64,000 nt of DNA from a virus. Position numbers and translations under genes: made by a program. This document shows positions 42,171 to 53,400 of the stretch, piece after piece (the first letter of the stretch is position 1; the number at the start of each line of letters is the position of its first letter). Location: positions 1 through 64,000 of the IMG/VR virus record IMGVR_UViG_3300032579_000010, one strand, 5' to 3'. A model generated the notes under the pieces. That model was not told the DNA's origin and ran no database searches. It was given only the letters and a program-made list of their open reading frames with translations.

Positions 42171-42775
42171 TTTACCCACTGCACTATTGCGTATCGGGTG
42201 CCACGCATAACGGGCATCACCTCGTGTGTGTACATAAAGTTTGATGGAAAAATAATCAACTGCTTGGCTTGTGGCTTAATGCTTAATCCAAAGTTGTCAA
42301 ACAGGATTTCACCACCCTCGTAATCATCATTGACGTAGTAGCAAAGCGAGACACGACGAAGGAGCGCACTACCGTCGTCGCAGTGGTCACGGAAACGCTG
42401 TCCAAACCCATATCGAAGGATTGAAAAGTCCTCGTACACATTCTCTAGGTCAACATTGTATTTTTGCTTGTACTGGTCGTAGTAAGGGGCAAAGGCTTCG
42501 TAAAGTTTTTGAGACACAAACACCTTCAACCAATCAGGTGATTCTTTCAGAGGCATTGGCTCGTCTTTGATTGGCTGAGGCGCTGTATAAACAAAGCAGT
42601 TTCGTGATTTCGTATTAACAAAACCTTCACCGTTTTCACCAATGACCATAGACGGTTCCCAAAGGCTCACAAGACCCTGAGATTCCTGCTCAATCAAGTC
42701 AATAATGCTATTGCTTGTTGGAAAGACGTTGTATGCGGTGACAATGCCGGGGGCGATTTCTGTAAACTGTTCCAC
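42167..42775 (-). CDS. 2-oxoglutarate/Fe(II) dioxygenase, prolyl 4-hydroxylase-like (P4H-4)
   Basis: 202 aa. H131-x-D133 (RDHCDDGS) and H184 (MYTHEVMPV) are the iron ligands and R194 in GTRY the 2-oxoglutarate residue. The core strand LCYYVNDDYEGGEILFD is the most typical P4H sequence in the cluster. The N-terminal 120 residues are a helical cap with NVYEDFSILRYGFGQRF, the standard approach to the HxD motif. Cytoplasmic; no signal sequence. It follows the JmjC-like gene by 28 bases, the longest gap in the operon, which could hold a processing or regulatory site, but none is obvious. Confidence 0.9.
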   Translation of the reverse strand: MEQFTEIAPGIVTAYNVFPTSNSIIDLIEQESQGLVSLWEPSMVIGENGEGFVNTKSRNCFVYTAPQPIKDEPMPLKESPDWLKVFVSQKLYEAFAPYYDQYKQKYNVDLENVYEDFSILRYGFGQRFRDHCDDGSALLRRVSLCYYVNDDYEGGEILFDNFGLSIKPQAKQLIIFPSNFMYTHEVMPVMRGTRYAIVQWVK

Positions 42776-42803
42776 ATCACCACACTACAGCATAAACCAC
42801 CCT

Positions 42804-43340
42804 CTACGCCGAGGGCATAAAGTCACCAAAAACGACGGCAGCCCTTTGTCTTGTAAGACTTTTCACCTCGTGGTCTACGCCACTGGGCATAAAGAGGATG
42901 TCGCCGGGTTCTAATACAAACTCGTAGTTTTCACCATGACCTTTTCGAGTGTCCCATAGTTGCCACGAGGAACGACCAACGCAGTTCAAGTGGAACATAT
43001 TGCTATGGTCGGCGTGTCTAGTTACGCCCGTTAAGGCATCGCCTTCATTGGACTCGGAAATAAACATATACATAGAAACACCAAAGGTTTCGTCACGGAT
43101 ACTGTCTAGTTCGTTCCAAACAAACCTCAGTCCGTTTAGTTGGTCGAGGTGTTTCTCAAACTCTATACCGTCGAAATACACGGCACAAAATGTTCCTTCG
43201 GGGTAAGCAACTGCCCACGGTGGTGGGTTATCCCGAAGAGGAACAAGTTGCTTCCAATCAGGCATTTCAGTAACTAGACCACGAATAACAACGGGTTTGG
43301 ATAGGTCTAGTGATGAAATGTGCTCGGAAAAGGTAGCCAT
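42804..43340 (-). CDS. JmjC/cupin_8-type Fe(II) dioxygenase
   Basis: 178 aa from the ATG at 43340 (MATFSEHISSLDL); an upstream GTG (43349) is in frame but lies in the hairpin. The cupin_8 pattern is complete: KPVVIRGLVTEMPDW at the N-terminus, the HxD motif H109-A-D111, SSWQLWD and then EPGDILFMPSGVDHEV with distal H157. Such enzymes are small-molecule or protein hydroxylases (for example FIH-like asparaginyl and prolyl or histidyl hydroxylases of ribosomal proteins). It is the first enzyme gene after the Hint-polyproline gene, suggesting a link with that protein. Its translation may be controlled by the hairpin over its start. Confidence 0.85.
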   Translation of the reverse strand: MATFSEHISSLDLSKPVVIRGLVTEMPDWKQLVPLRDNPPPWAVAYPEGTFCAVYFDGIEFEKHLDQLNGLRFVWNELDSIRDETFGVSMYMFISESNEGDALTGVTRHADHSNMFHLNCVGRSSWQLWDTRKGHGENYEFVLEPGDILFMPSGVDHEVKSLTRQRAAVVFGDFMPSA

Positions 43341-43377
43341 AGAACCCACCCCCGATTATTGCGGAGTGGGTTCTATG
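43338..43377 (-). promoter_or_regulatory. 12-bp hairpin over the JmjC-gene start codon
   Basis: A perfect 12-bp inverted repeat (CATAGAACCCAC / GTGGGTTCTATG) with a 16-base loop. In the minus-strand RNA the 5' arm covers the last codons of the Hint gene (up to its TAA in the loop) and the 3' arm holds the GGTGG Shine-Dalgarno sequence and the ATG of the JmjC gene. Translation of the upstream gene would open the hairpin, so the enzyme should be made only when its neighbour is. A weak terminator is the alternative, but no T-tract follows. Confidence 0.65.
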
Positions 43378-44453
43378 TACTGATAGCCCGATGCGACCTT
43401 TATGTTGTGCGTCAAGATTCCAGCACCAAAAAACAGGTCATTTGGACCAACGGTCAGTTTTGACACCAAAACGTTTGCCGAAACAATCTCGACAGAGGTA
43501 ATCGGTATCGCCTGAAGTTCCTCGTTCATCAAGAGGTCGCCAATCTGCATTGACCACGCCCTCATGAACTGCCAAACGCCAGCACGATTCACGAACACAA
43601 AGTGGTCACCCGTCAAACTGATTTGGTCGTTGAAGGTGTAGTAGCCAGAAGCGCCAATGTCGGTGTTTGCCTGAACAATAGTGGTTTCGTAGGTTGTTTG
43701 ACCTATTTGCGAATCCGGTACCGACCAAACCGACGCTGGGTACCAAAGGTTAACTATTTCACCATTTGGATACGTCGGAATAACCGCTGTCTTTAGCACG
43801 TCGCCAACTTGAACGTCCTCAATGTTTTTGAGCGTACCGTCAGCCATGAGAATCGGAGTTCCGTGGATAAAGCATCCACCCCTAGGTGGCGGCACTGGCG
43901 GCGGAACTGGTGGCGGAACGTATGGCGGAACGTATGGCGGCTTTGGTGGCGGAACGTAGGGCGGAACGTAGGGCGCAATGTAGGGTGGCGTATAAGGCGG
44001 CGGAACGGGCGGCGGAACGTAGGGCGGCGGAACGGGTGGCGGAACGTAGGGCGGCGTATAAGGTGGCGGAACGTAGGGCGGCGTATAAGGCGGCGGAACG
44101 TAGTTAGGGACATCTGAACCGCTATACGCAGAATACCCACTGCTTCCAGCATTATTCACGGCCGCTACGGCGTATTCGTATGTGTAGTTAGCAGAAAAAC
44201 CGTAACTAACTAGCGCAGGACTTGAGGTGAAACCTGCCTGATACGAAACAACGGTTCCCGTATTGACGCAGTAAATCGCAACAGTAAATGTCTTTGCTTT
44301 GGAGCCGTTTGGGTTTGGCGTGAAGTAAACATTCACCTGAGTTCCACTTACAACGGACGGTGAGCCAATAGTGGGCGTATTAGGAGGCTTGATTAGAAAG
44401 TCGCCAGAGTCATCTGCCGACATACTCCCTCGTGCGCCAATAATAGGACTCAT
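43356..44453 (-). CDS. fibronectin III / polyproline / Hint (intein-like) autoprocessing protein
   Basis: 365 aa in three parts. Residues 24-115 form a fibronectin III domain (FTVAIYCVNTGTVVSYQAG). Residues 116-190 are polyproline with Tyr and Val (44 Pro of 75; units VPPPY, TPPY). Residues 194-350 are a Hint domain: nucleophile Cys194 (GGCFIHGTPILMADG), block B TGDH (281-284), C-terminal H349-N350. Inteins normally continue with Cys, Ser or Thr; here Ile follows, then a 15-residue tail, as in bacterial intein-like domains that cleave without ordinary splicing. Expected chemistry is an N-S acyl shift at Cys194 with release or transfer of the stalk, and Asn-mediated cleavage after 350. The start has GTAGGG upstream. 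The JmjC gene follows directly. Confidence 0.85.
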   Translation of the reverse strand: MSPIIGARGSMSADDSGDFLIKPPNTPTIGSPSVVSGTQVNVYFTPNPNGSKAKTFTVAIYCVNTGTVVSYQAGFTSSPALVSYGFSANYTYEYAVAAVNNAGSSGYSAYSGSDVPNYVPPPYTPPYVPPPYTPPYVPPPVPPPYVPPPVPPPYTPPYIAPYVPPYVPPPKPPYVPPYVPPPVPPPVPPPRGGCFIHGTPILMADGTLKNIEDVQVGDVLKTAVIPTYPNGEIVNLWYPASVWSVPDSQIGQTTYETTIVQANTDIGASGYYTFNDQISLTGDHFVFVNRAGVWQFMRAWSMQIGDLLMNEELQAIPITSVEIVSANVLVSKLTVGPNDLFFGAGILTHNIKVASGYQYIEPTPQ

Positions 44454-44467
44454 AACCCTACTTTACA

Positions 44468-47400
44468 CTAAAACTGGGTAAGTGAGGCAAAGATAACATA
44501 CGTTGCGTTTGCTGTCTTGGTAATAGTGAAGTTGTAAGCGTCATACCCGTTGGCGTATCCGTTGGTTGGGTAACCCAGACCACCAGCCCAGTAAATCGAG
44601 GACTGCGAACCGTCAATGTAGACCGTATTACAGTAGTACGAAGCACCAGAACCACCCTGAAGCACCATTACGGCAACCGTCACACTTTGACCAACTGAAA
44701 GAAGGCTGTTGAGTGTTGAGCCACCCGAAGTTCCTGTGAAGTTGAACTGGAAGGTGTTGGTTGCCTGTGAGGTGAACAACACAAGCGAGCCTTGACCCGT
44801 CAAGTAGATGGTTTGTACACCGTTCGGGCTGTTGCTGTTGAGGTACGTCGTTTCGATTGGCGAGGTGAATACCGTGTTAATGGTCGTCGCTGGTGTACCT
44901 TGGTAGCCCTGATTTCCCTGATAACCTTGATTTCCTTGGTATCCTTGCGGTCCTTGAGCACCAGTCGAGCCAGTGATACCTTGGTATCCCTGAACACCCT
45001 GCGCACCAGTTGAACCCTGAGCACCAGTAAATCCTTGGAATCCTTGGTTTCCTTGAGTACCTTGATAGCCCTGCGAACCAGTCGCACCTTGGTAGCCCTG
45101 AGGTCCGGTGGCACCAGTGTTGCCCTGATACCCCTGATACCCCTGCGCACCCTTTTGACCGTCAACATTTACCGTCCAAGTAGAACTTGTGCCTGAGCCA
45201 GTTACCGTGGCGACATTGACCACCAGAGCGCCTGTAGAGGCGTTGTATGAGGCGACCAGACCGACCATTGTTCCAACGGTAGAGACGAGCGATACGCCCT
45301 GTCCTGCCGTGTAAGCCAGACCAGTTCCTACGGTGAGGGTTTGAGAACCAGTACCAATGGTGAGCGAGGTTGTACTTGTCGTGGCGAATGAAGCGCCTTG
45401 GTACCCTTGGTATCCCTGATAGCCCTGAGTACCCTGCGGACCAGTTTGTCCTTGAGCACCCTGAGGACCGTAGCCACCAGTAGAACCTGTTGAACCTTGA
45501 TAACCCTGAGTACCTTGCGTTCCTTGGTAGCCCTGAACACCTTGGCTACCCGTTGCGCCTTGCGCACCCGTGTACCCTTGTAATCCTTGAGCGCCCTGAA
45601 CACCTTGATAACCGATAGCGCCCTGAACACCCTGTGCTCCTTGGTTACCAGTCGCACCAGTAGAACCCTGATAGCCCTGCGCTCCTTGAGCACCTTGCAG
45701 ACCAGTTACACCTTGAACACCCTGCGTACCCTGAGCACCAGTGCTACCTTGGGCACCAGTTAGACCCTGCGTACCTTGCGGACCATAGCCACCAGTAGAA
45801 CCAGTGTTTCCTTGGAAGCCTTGGTTACCCTGACTTCCTTGAAAGCCTTGGAAACCCTGCGCACCAGTCGTACCCTGAGCACCTGTGTATCCCTGATAAC
45901 CCTGTGGTCCTTGTGCTCCCTGAGCACCTGTAGCGCCCGTGGCACCTTGAACACCTTGGTTACCAGTTGCACCCGTGTAGCCTTGCGTACCTTGCGTACC
46001 TTGGGCACCAGTAGCACCCGTCAGACCTTGCGAGCCTTGTGGTCCAATGCCACCAGTGGCACCAACGTTACCTTGGTAGCCTTGATAACCTTGTGCGCCC
46101 TGATACCCTTGAACACCTTGAGCGCCAGTTGAACCTTGCGCACCAGTCGTTCCTTGGTATCCCTGAGCACCCTGAGAACCAGTGGCTCCCGTGGAACCTT
46201 GAACACCCTGAGTACCCTGTGCCCCAGTAAAGCCTTGGTAGCCCTGTGCACCTTGCGTTCCTGTAGCACCAGTAGCACCTTGTACACCTTGAGTACCTTG
46301 CGCACCAGTAAAGCCCTGATAACCCTGACTTCCCTGCGCACCAGTAGACCCTTGGTATCCTTGGTAACCCTGATAACCACGAGTACCTTGGTTACCCTGC
46401 GAACCCTGCGGACCTGTGAAGCCTCGGAATCCTTGGTAACCCTGAACTCCCTGAATACCAGAGAGCGAGAAGTACCAGTTGCTGATTGTGCCAGTGGCAC
46501 CTTCGCCTGAGTAGCCAGTCAGCGAGATGGTGAACTCGAAGCCCGAACCACCAGCATTGACAACGCTGTAGATAAAGCCTGTGTAGAAAACCGCTACACC
46601 GTCAGTGTCGTTTCCAGCAAGCGTTACTGCTTGACCCGTGTAGTACGAGTCGGTAGTTGCGTTGTAGAACACTGCCGTTGAGCCAACATCTGCGCCAGTT
46701 GCGTCAAGGGCAGAAACAGTGGTGATTGCGTAGGCTGGGAAGTCTGCGCCCTGAACACCCTGAACACCTTGGTGTCCTTGCGTACCCTGACTACCCTGAA
46801 CACCTTGGTATCCCTGAAGTCCTTGGTAACCCTGAGCACCTTGGCTACCTGTGTAGCCCTGATACCCTTGAGCACCCTGAACTCCTTGGTAACCAATGGC
46901 TCCTTGGTAGCCTTGAGCACCCTGCGAACCTGTCGCACCTGTGTATCCTTGGCTACCTTGTGCACCAGTCGAGCCTTGGTAACCCTGCGTACCTTGTGCG
47001 CCTTGGTAACCCTGAGCACCGCTGGCACCCTGATTACCTTGCGGACCTTGGACGGTACCAACGCTAATCCACTGGCTTTCAGCAGTAGACCAAACATAAA
47101 CGTCTGGACCAACAATGTACGCCGTGCCCGGTACGTCTGGACCAGTGGGCCAAGCCGCTTCCAGTGCTGATTCGGACGAGTAGGTTCCTTGAATGTTGAA
47201 CGCCGTACCAGCGTTACCTTGGTAGCCTTGCGTACCTTGGTAACCCTGCGGACCGAGAATGTCAGCAACTTCCTGCCACTCGTTTAGTTCAGCGTTCCAC
47301 GCATAGACCTGACCAACAATGACATAGACCTGACCAGTAATGGCTGGACCACTTGGGTGGGCAGAAGTGAGGTCTTCGATAGTGTCGTAGGAACCAGCGA

Positions 47401-50400
47401 TAGTTACGGAGTAACCAGAATCACCTTGGTAACCTTGGGCACCCTGCGGACCAAACTCACGCCACGGCATATCGTCAGTGCCAAGAGCGTTGGTTGACTT
47501 GAATGACGTGACCCAGACGGTTCCACCATTTGTCGTTCCCTTTAGAACCTGAACAATAGAGGCGGCAATCTTGCCTGCCGTGTCAATGTCGTTGTCTCGA
47601 ACTGCCGAGAAACCAGATGAAGAGCCGTCACTAGTGACGACATAGACACCGTTCTGTGAAGCCGTTGTCTGGTCTTTCAGCAAGAAGCGGTCATCCACAC
47701 TCAGGACATAGCCGTCGAGAGACAAGGTGCCTGAGATGTTGAGGTTGATAACGTCAGCCGTTACTGGGTAGTCATTTGACGTGTTGTTGTTGGCGACGTA
47801 GGTAACATCAACGTTTCCTGTAGAAGCAAGTTCTACAGGCTCGTGGACGTTGTACTGAACGTACTGTGGAGGCCCGTTCAGACCCAAGTTGCCGTAAGAC
47901 ATGAGCAACTGCCCAGCCTCACCGTAGCCACCTGCGAAGGTGGGAATGTAGGCAAAGACAATGGGGTCAGAACCGAGCGTTGTGCCAGTCTTGAGTTGGC
48001 ACTGCCACGATGTACCACCGTTTTCAGAACCAGAACTGACCTGAATAATCGAAGCGGCTAGTTTGTCAACGGTATCTACGTCGTTGTCACGAACCGCCTC
48101 AAATGCGCTTTCACCATCGGTTCCGTCAACCAGAACAACATACACACCGTTTTGTGCTGAGTTGGTCTGGTCTTTTAGCAAGAACCTGTCGTTAGAAGCA
48201 AGTTGGTATCCGTCAATGGTGACGGTTCCAACGCCCGTTGCGGTGAAAGTGTCAGCGGCAACGGGCCAGTCGTTGGTCAGGTTTGCGCCGACTGCGTATG
48301 TCCAATCCCAGTTTTCACCAGTCGTAGCAACTACAACAGGCTCGTGGATTTGGTATTGGATGTACTGTGGCGGACCATTGTGACCAATGTTTCCGTAACT
48401 CATCAAGAGTTGTCCAGCGTTACCGTATGAACCAGTGTTTGCGTTCGCAATGAAGGTGATTGGGTCAGTGCCCATTACCGCCAGAGCCGAGGTCGCACAC
48501 TGCCAAGTGGTACCACCGTTTTCAGTACCTTCGGAGACTTGGATAAGTGAAGCCGCAATCTTTTCGATGCGGTCAACGTCGTTGTCACGAATGAGGTGAA
48601 TCTTTCCGTTGTCGTCGTTGAGAGACGATACGACATACACACCATTTTCGGCGGCGTTGGTCTGGTCTTTCACCAAAATACGGTCATCAACCTGAACGGT
48701 GTAGCCGTCAATCCTCCACGTTCCTGAAACAGGAATGTCGAGGGTGTCTACCCAGAGGGGGTGGTCATTGGTGTTATCGCCAGCAGAAGTGTCAGCGTCG
48801 CCAACTGTGTAGGTTCCTGCGAGGTTTTCACCAGTAGTCGCTACACGAACAGGCTCGTGGACACCGTAAGTAATGAACTCCGGCCCGCCGTTGGCAATGT
48901 CGCCATACGACATGAGAAGTTGTCCTGCGTTTCCAGCACTTGACCAAGTAGCAGAGCCGTCTGTGGCACCGAACATAACGCCACCAGAGGTGATGCCGTA
49001 GGCAATCGGTCCTTGTGTACCTTGCTGACCAAAGTACCCCTGATAACCCTGTGTTCCCTGATAACCCTGCGGACCTTGATAGCCCTGATTACCTTGGAAT
49101 CCTTGGAATCCTTGGAAACCTTGTGTGCCTTGAGCACCCGTATCACCTTGGAAGCCCTGATTACCTTGAGCACCAGTTTCTCCTTGGTTACCCTGATAGC
49201 CCTGAAGCCCTTGGTGACCCTGAACACCTTGAGCGCCTGTAGCGCCTTGGTATCCTTGGTTACCCTGAAAGCCTTGACTTCCTTGAGCACCAGTGGCACC
49301 TTGAACGCCTTGTGCGCCCGTAGAGCCTTGGAAGCCTTGATTGCCTTGGAATCCTTGAGAACCCTGAGCGCCAGTCGTGCCTTGGTAGCCTTGGTAGCCT
49401 TGGTTACCTTGGTAACCCTGCGGTCCGGTGAGGTTGCCCGTGCCGTACCACGTTTGCGTATTTGCGCCATACACCCAAGTCGAACCGTCAGTTACCTTGA
49501 GGTACTGGTCGCCGTCCTTAATGCCGGGAATGGTTGAGAGTGGGTTTTCAGTACCCTCGAACCAACCAGTTCCTCGGTTTCCTTGGTATCCCTGATTTCC
49601 TTGGTACCCTTGATTTCCTTGGAAACCTTGATTACCTTGGAAGCCCTGATAACCCTGCGGACCAAAGGCTTGCCAAATAACGGGGTCGGTACCCAGCGTG
49701 TCGGTTGCCTTGAACGTTGTCGTCCAAACAGAACCACCGTAGGTGTCACCCTGCTTGACCTGAACGATAGAAGCCGCCAACTTGTCGGCTGTGTCAATGT
49801 CGTTGTCACGGACTGCGCTAAAGGCGTTTTCAGTACCGTCAGAGGTGCAGACATACACACCGTTCTGGTACGCATCGTCTTGGTGAAGTAGCAAGAAACG
49901 GTCACCCACTTGGACGGTGTATCCGTCGAGTGTTACCGTTCCTGAGCGGTTGCTGGTGATTGTGTCAGCGGCTACTGGGTAGTCGTTCGTGGTATCTCCA
50001 CCGCTGGTGTAGGTAACGTCCAGCGATGTGCCGTCTGACGAGACAGTAACTGGCTCGTGGATGTTGAGCGAGATGTACTGAGGCGAGCCATTGGTACCGA
50101 TTTCACCATAACTCATCAAGAACTGACCAGCAGTACCGTATCCGCCAGCCACCGTTGGGATGTAGGCAAAGACGATTGGTTCGGTTCCTAGGGTTGCGGT
50201 TGAGGAAGTCTGACATTGCCACGACGTTCCACCATTCTGGGTACCTTGAAGCACCTGAATGATAGAGGCTGACAACTTTCCAATGGTATCTACGTCGTTG
50301 TCACGAACGGCTTGGAATACTTCGGTTGAGCCGTCGCTTAGGACTACATACACACCATTTTGGTTTGCGTCCTCTTCGTCCTTGACGAGGAATCGGTCAT

Positions 50401-53400
50401 TGACCTGAAGCGTGTAACCGTCAATGGTGTAAGTACCAAGGTCGGTGGCAGTCAGTGTGTCGGCAGCGTGGGGCCAGTCATTCGTGAGGTTGGAACCGAT
50501 TGCGTATTCCCAGTCGTTGATGCTGTCATCGTCGCCTGTGGTTGCCACAACAACGGGTTCGTGGATTTGGTACTGAATGAACTCAGGCGGACCGTTGTAT
50601 CCAATGTTGCCGTAAGACATCAGCAACTGACCTGCTTCACCGTAACCACCCGTGTTGGCGTTAGCGATAAAGGTAATGTGGTCAGTACCTAGAACTGCAA
50701 GAGACGAAGCGGCACACTGCCAAGTCGTTCCACCATTTTGGATACCGTCAGAAATCTGAACAAGTGAAGCAGCGATTTTCTCAATGCGGTCTGCGTCGTT
50801 GTCACGGCAAAGAATCCAGTTATTGCTTTCGTCGCCTACTTGAATAACAACCCAGATACCGTTTTCAGCAGGATTGGTCTGGTCTTTTAGAAGGAGTCGG
50901 TTGTCAAGGGCGACTGTCCAGCCGTCCATCACCCACGGGCCGGTGTAAGGGAACTCAAGAGTATCAACCCAAAGTGGATAGTCATTGGTGTTGTTTCCTG
51001 CCGAAGTGTCGGCATCGCCAATCGTGTATGTACCGGCAATGTTTTCACCAGTGGTAGCGGCGATTACTGGCTCGTGAACACCGTAAGTAACCCATTCTGG
51101 TCCGCCATTAGTAATGTCGCCGTAAGACATAAGCAGTTGACCAGCGGTGCCTGAGTTGGCAGTCCAAGTAGCAGTTCCGTCGTCAGCACCAAAGAGGACT
51201 GCGCCAGAGGTGATACCAAAGGCGATTGGTCCTTGGTTACCCTGCGTACCGAGTTGTCCTTGGTAGCCCTGATTTCCTTGGTACCCTTGTGCTCCTTGGA
51301 AACCTTGGTACCCCTGCGTTCCTTGCGGACCTTCGAGGCGACCAACATTTTGCCAGACGTTACCCTCATCGTTCCAGACATAGAGGTCACCAGCGACAAT
51401 GTAGGAGTCGCCTTCCTCGTCTGGACCGCTTGGATATGCCGACGTAAGGGCTTCTAAGGTGTCGTATGAGCCGTCAATCATTAAAGGCGTACCAGTGGCA
51501 CCCTGATAACCTTGATAGCCCTGCGGACCGAACTGGCTGAACGGGATTGGGTCGGTACCTAGGGTGTCGGTAGCCTTTGAGCCAGATACCCATACGGTTC
51601 CACCAAGAGTGGCACCTTGTACGACCTGAACGATTGAAGCCGCCAACTTAAAGGCGGTGTCAATGTCATTATCACGGCAAGCAGAGAAGGCGTTAGATGT
51701 ACCGTCTGACAAAACCACATAAACGCCGTTTTCGTAAGCGTTGTTCTGGTGTTTCAGTAGGAAGCGGTCACTGACTTGCAGTGTGTATCCGTCAAGTACA
51801 AGAGTTCCTGACGAGTTGAGTGCGATTACGTCAGCGTTAGTCGGAGCATCGTTCGTGGTGTTTCCACCAACCGTGTAAGTAACGTCAACGTTTTCTGTTG
51901 AGGCAACAACGACGGGTTCGTGAACGTTCAGCGAAATGTACTGAGGTGCACCATTGGTGCCAAGGTTTCCGTAAGACATTAGGAACTGTCCTGCTGTTCC
52001 ATAGCCACCGGCAACTGTAGGAATGTAAGCGAAAATAATGTCGTCGCTACCAAGAGTCATCGTTGAGGTGGCTTGACACTGCCAAGAGGTTCCACCATTA
52101 GTCGTACCCTGAACAACTTGGATAATCGAAGCCGCTAACTTACCAATCGTGTCAATGTCATTGTCTCGGCAGGATTGGAACGGAGTGCTTGAGCCGTCGT
52201 TTAGTACGACATAAACACCGTTTTGGTTGGCATTTTCTTCGTCCTTGACCAAGAAGCGGTCACCAACCTGAAGTTGGTATCCGTCAATAATGTATGTACC
52301 AACCGACACACCAGTCAAGGTGTCTGCGCCTACGGGCCAGTCGTTCGTGGTGTTTCCACCAACTTCGTAGTTCCACTCAATAATGTCGTCATCGCCCGTA
52401 GTAGCAACAACTACTGGCTCGTGAATCTGGTAACTAATGAACTGCGGAGCACCGTTGTAGCCAAGGTTTCCGTAGGACATAAGAAGTTGTCCAGCCTCAC
52501 CGTAGTTAGCGGTGTTGGCGTTTGCGTAGAAAACAATCGGGTGAGTACCCATTGTTGCGAGGGAAGAAGTACCACACTGCCACGTCGTTCCGCCGTTTTC
52601 ATTACCTTCCGATACCTGAATAAGCGACGCACCCAACTTTTGCATGGTGTCAACGTCATTGTCACGTATAAGAAGCCAGTTGTTCTCTGAATCACCAGCG
52701 GTACCGACTACATACACACCGTTTGACGCTGGGTTAGTCTGGTCTTTGAGCAGAAGACGGTCATCTTCACCAACCGTCCAGCCGTCCATTACCCAAGCGC
52801 CCGTGTAGGGGAACTCGATGGTGTCTACCCACAACGGGTAGTCGTTGGTGTTGTCGCCCGATTCCGTTTCGGCGTTTCCGACGGTGTAAGTACCTTCATC
52901 TCCAATGCTTTCACCAGTCGTAGCGGCTCGCACGGGTTCGTGGATTGCGTAGTTGACAAACTCCGGTCCGCCGTTTGCGCCATCACCATAAGACATAAGC
53001 AGGGAGCCAGCCGAGCCAGAACCTGAAGTCCAAGTGGCACTACCGTCTTGCGCACCAAAAAGAACACCAGCAGGAGCAATACCAAAAGCAATCGGCCCTT
53101 GCGAACCCTGAGTACCAAAGTATCCTTGGAAACCTTGCGGACCTTGCGGACCTTGTTCGCCCATAGGAACGAACGTCGCCCAGTAAGTGTTAAGACCAGT
53201 TACAGGGTCAGTGGTTGGTGATTCTGATGCAGGGTTGCCGTTGTAGTTAGCGAGGTACAAGCCACCTTCGTAAAGAACTACGTCAGTCGGGTTGTATGAA
53301 GTGCCAGAAACCCAAGCACCCTTGTATTGGAAGCCTGAACCTTGGTAACCTTGATTTCCCTGAAAGCCTTGGAATCCTTGGTGACCTTGCGCACCTTGAT

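Noticed and set aside
43356-44453. A splicing intein in the polyproline protein
   Set aside because: There is no Cys, Ser or Thr after His-Asn and only a 15-residue tail follows, so an intein with a proper C-extein is unlikely; an intein-like autoprocessing domain fits better.
44800-46510. Antisense open frames through the collagen genes (also near 49013, 57096 and 60054)
   Set aside because: They arise from the biased triplet composition: their products are Leu/Ser/Thr/Arg repeats mirroring Gly-X-Gln, with no Shine-Dalgarno sequences.
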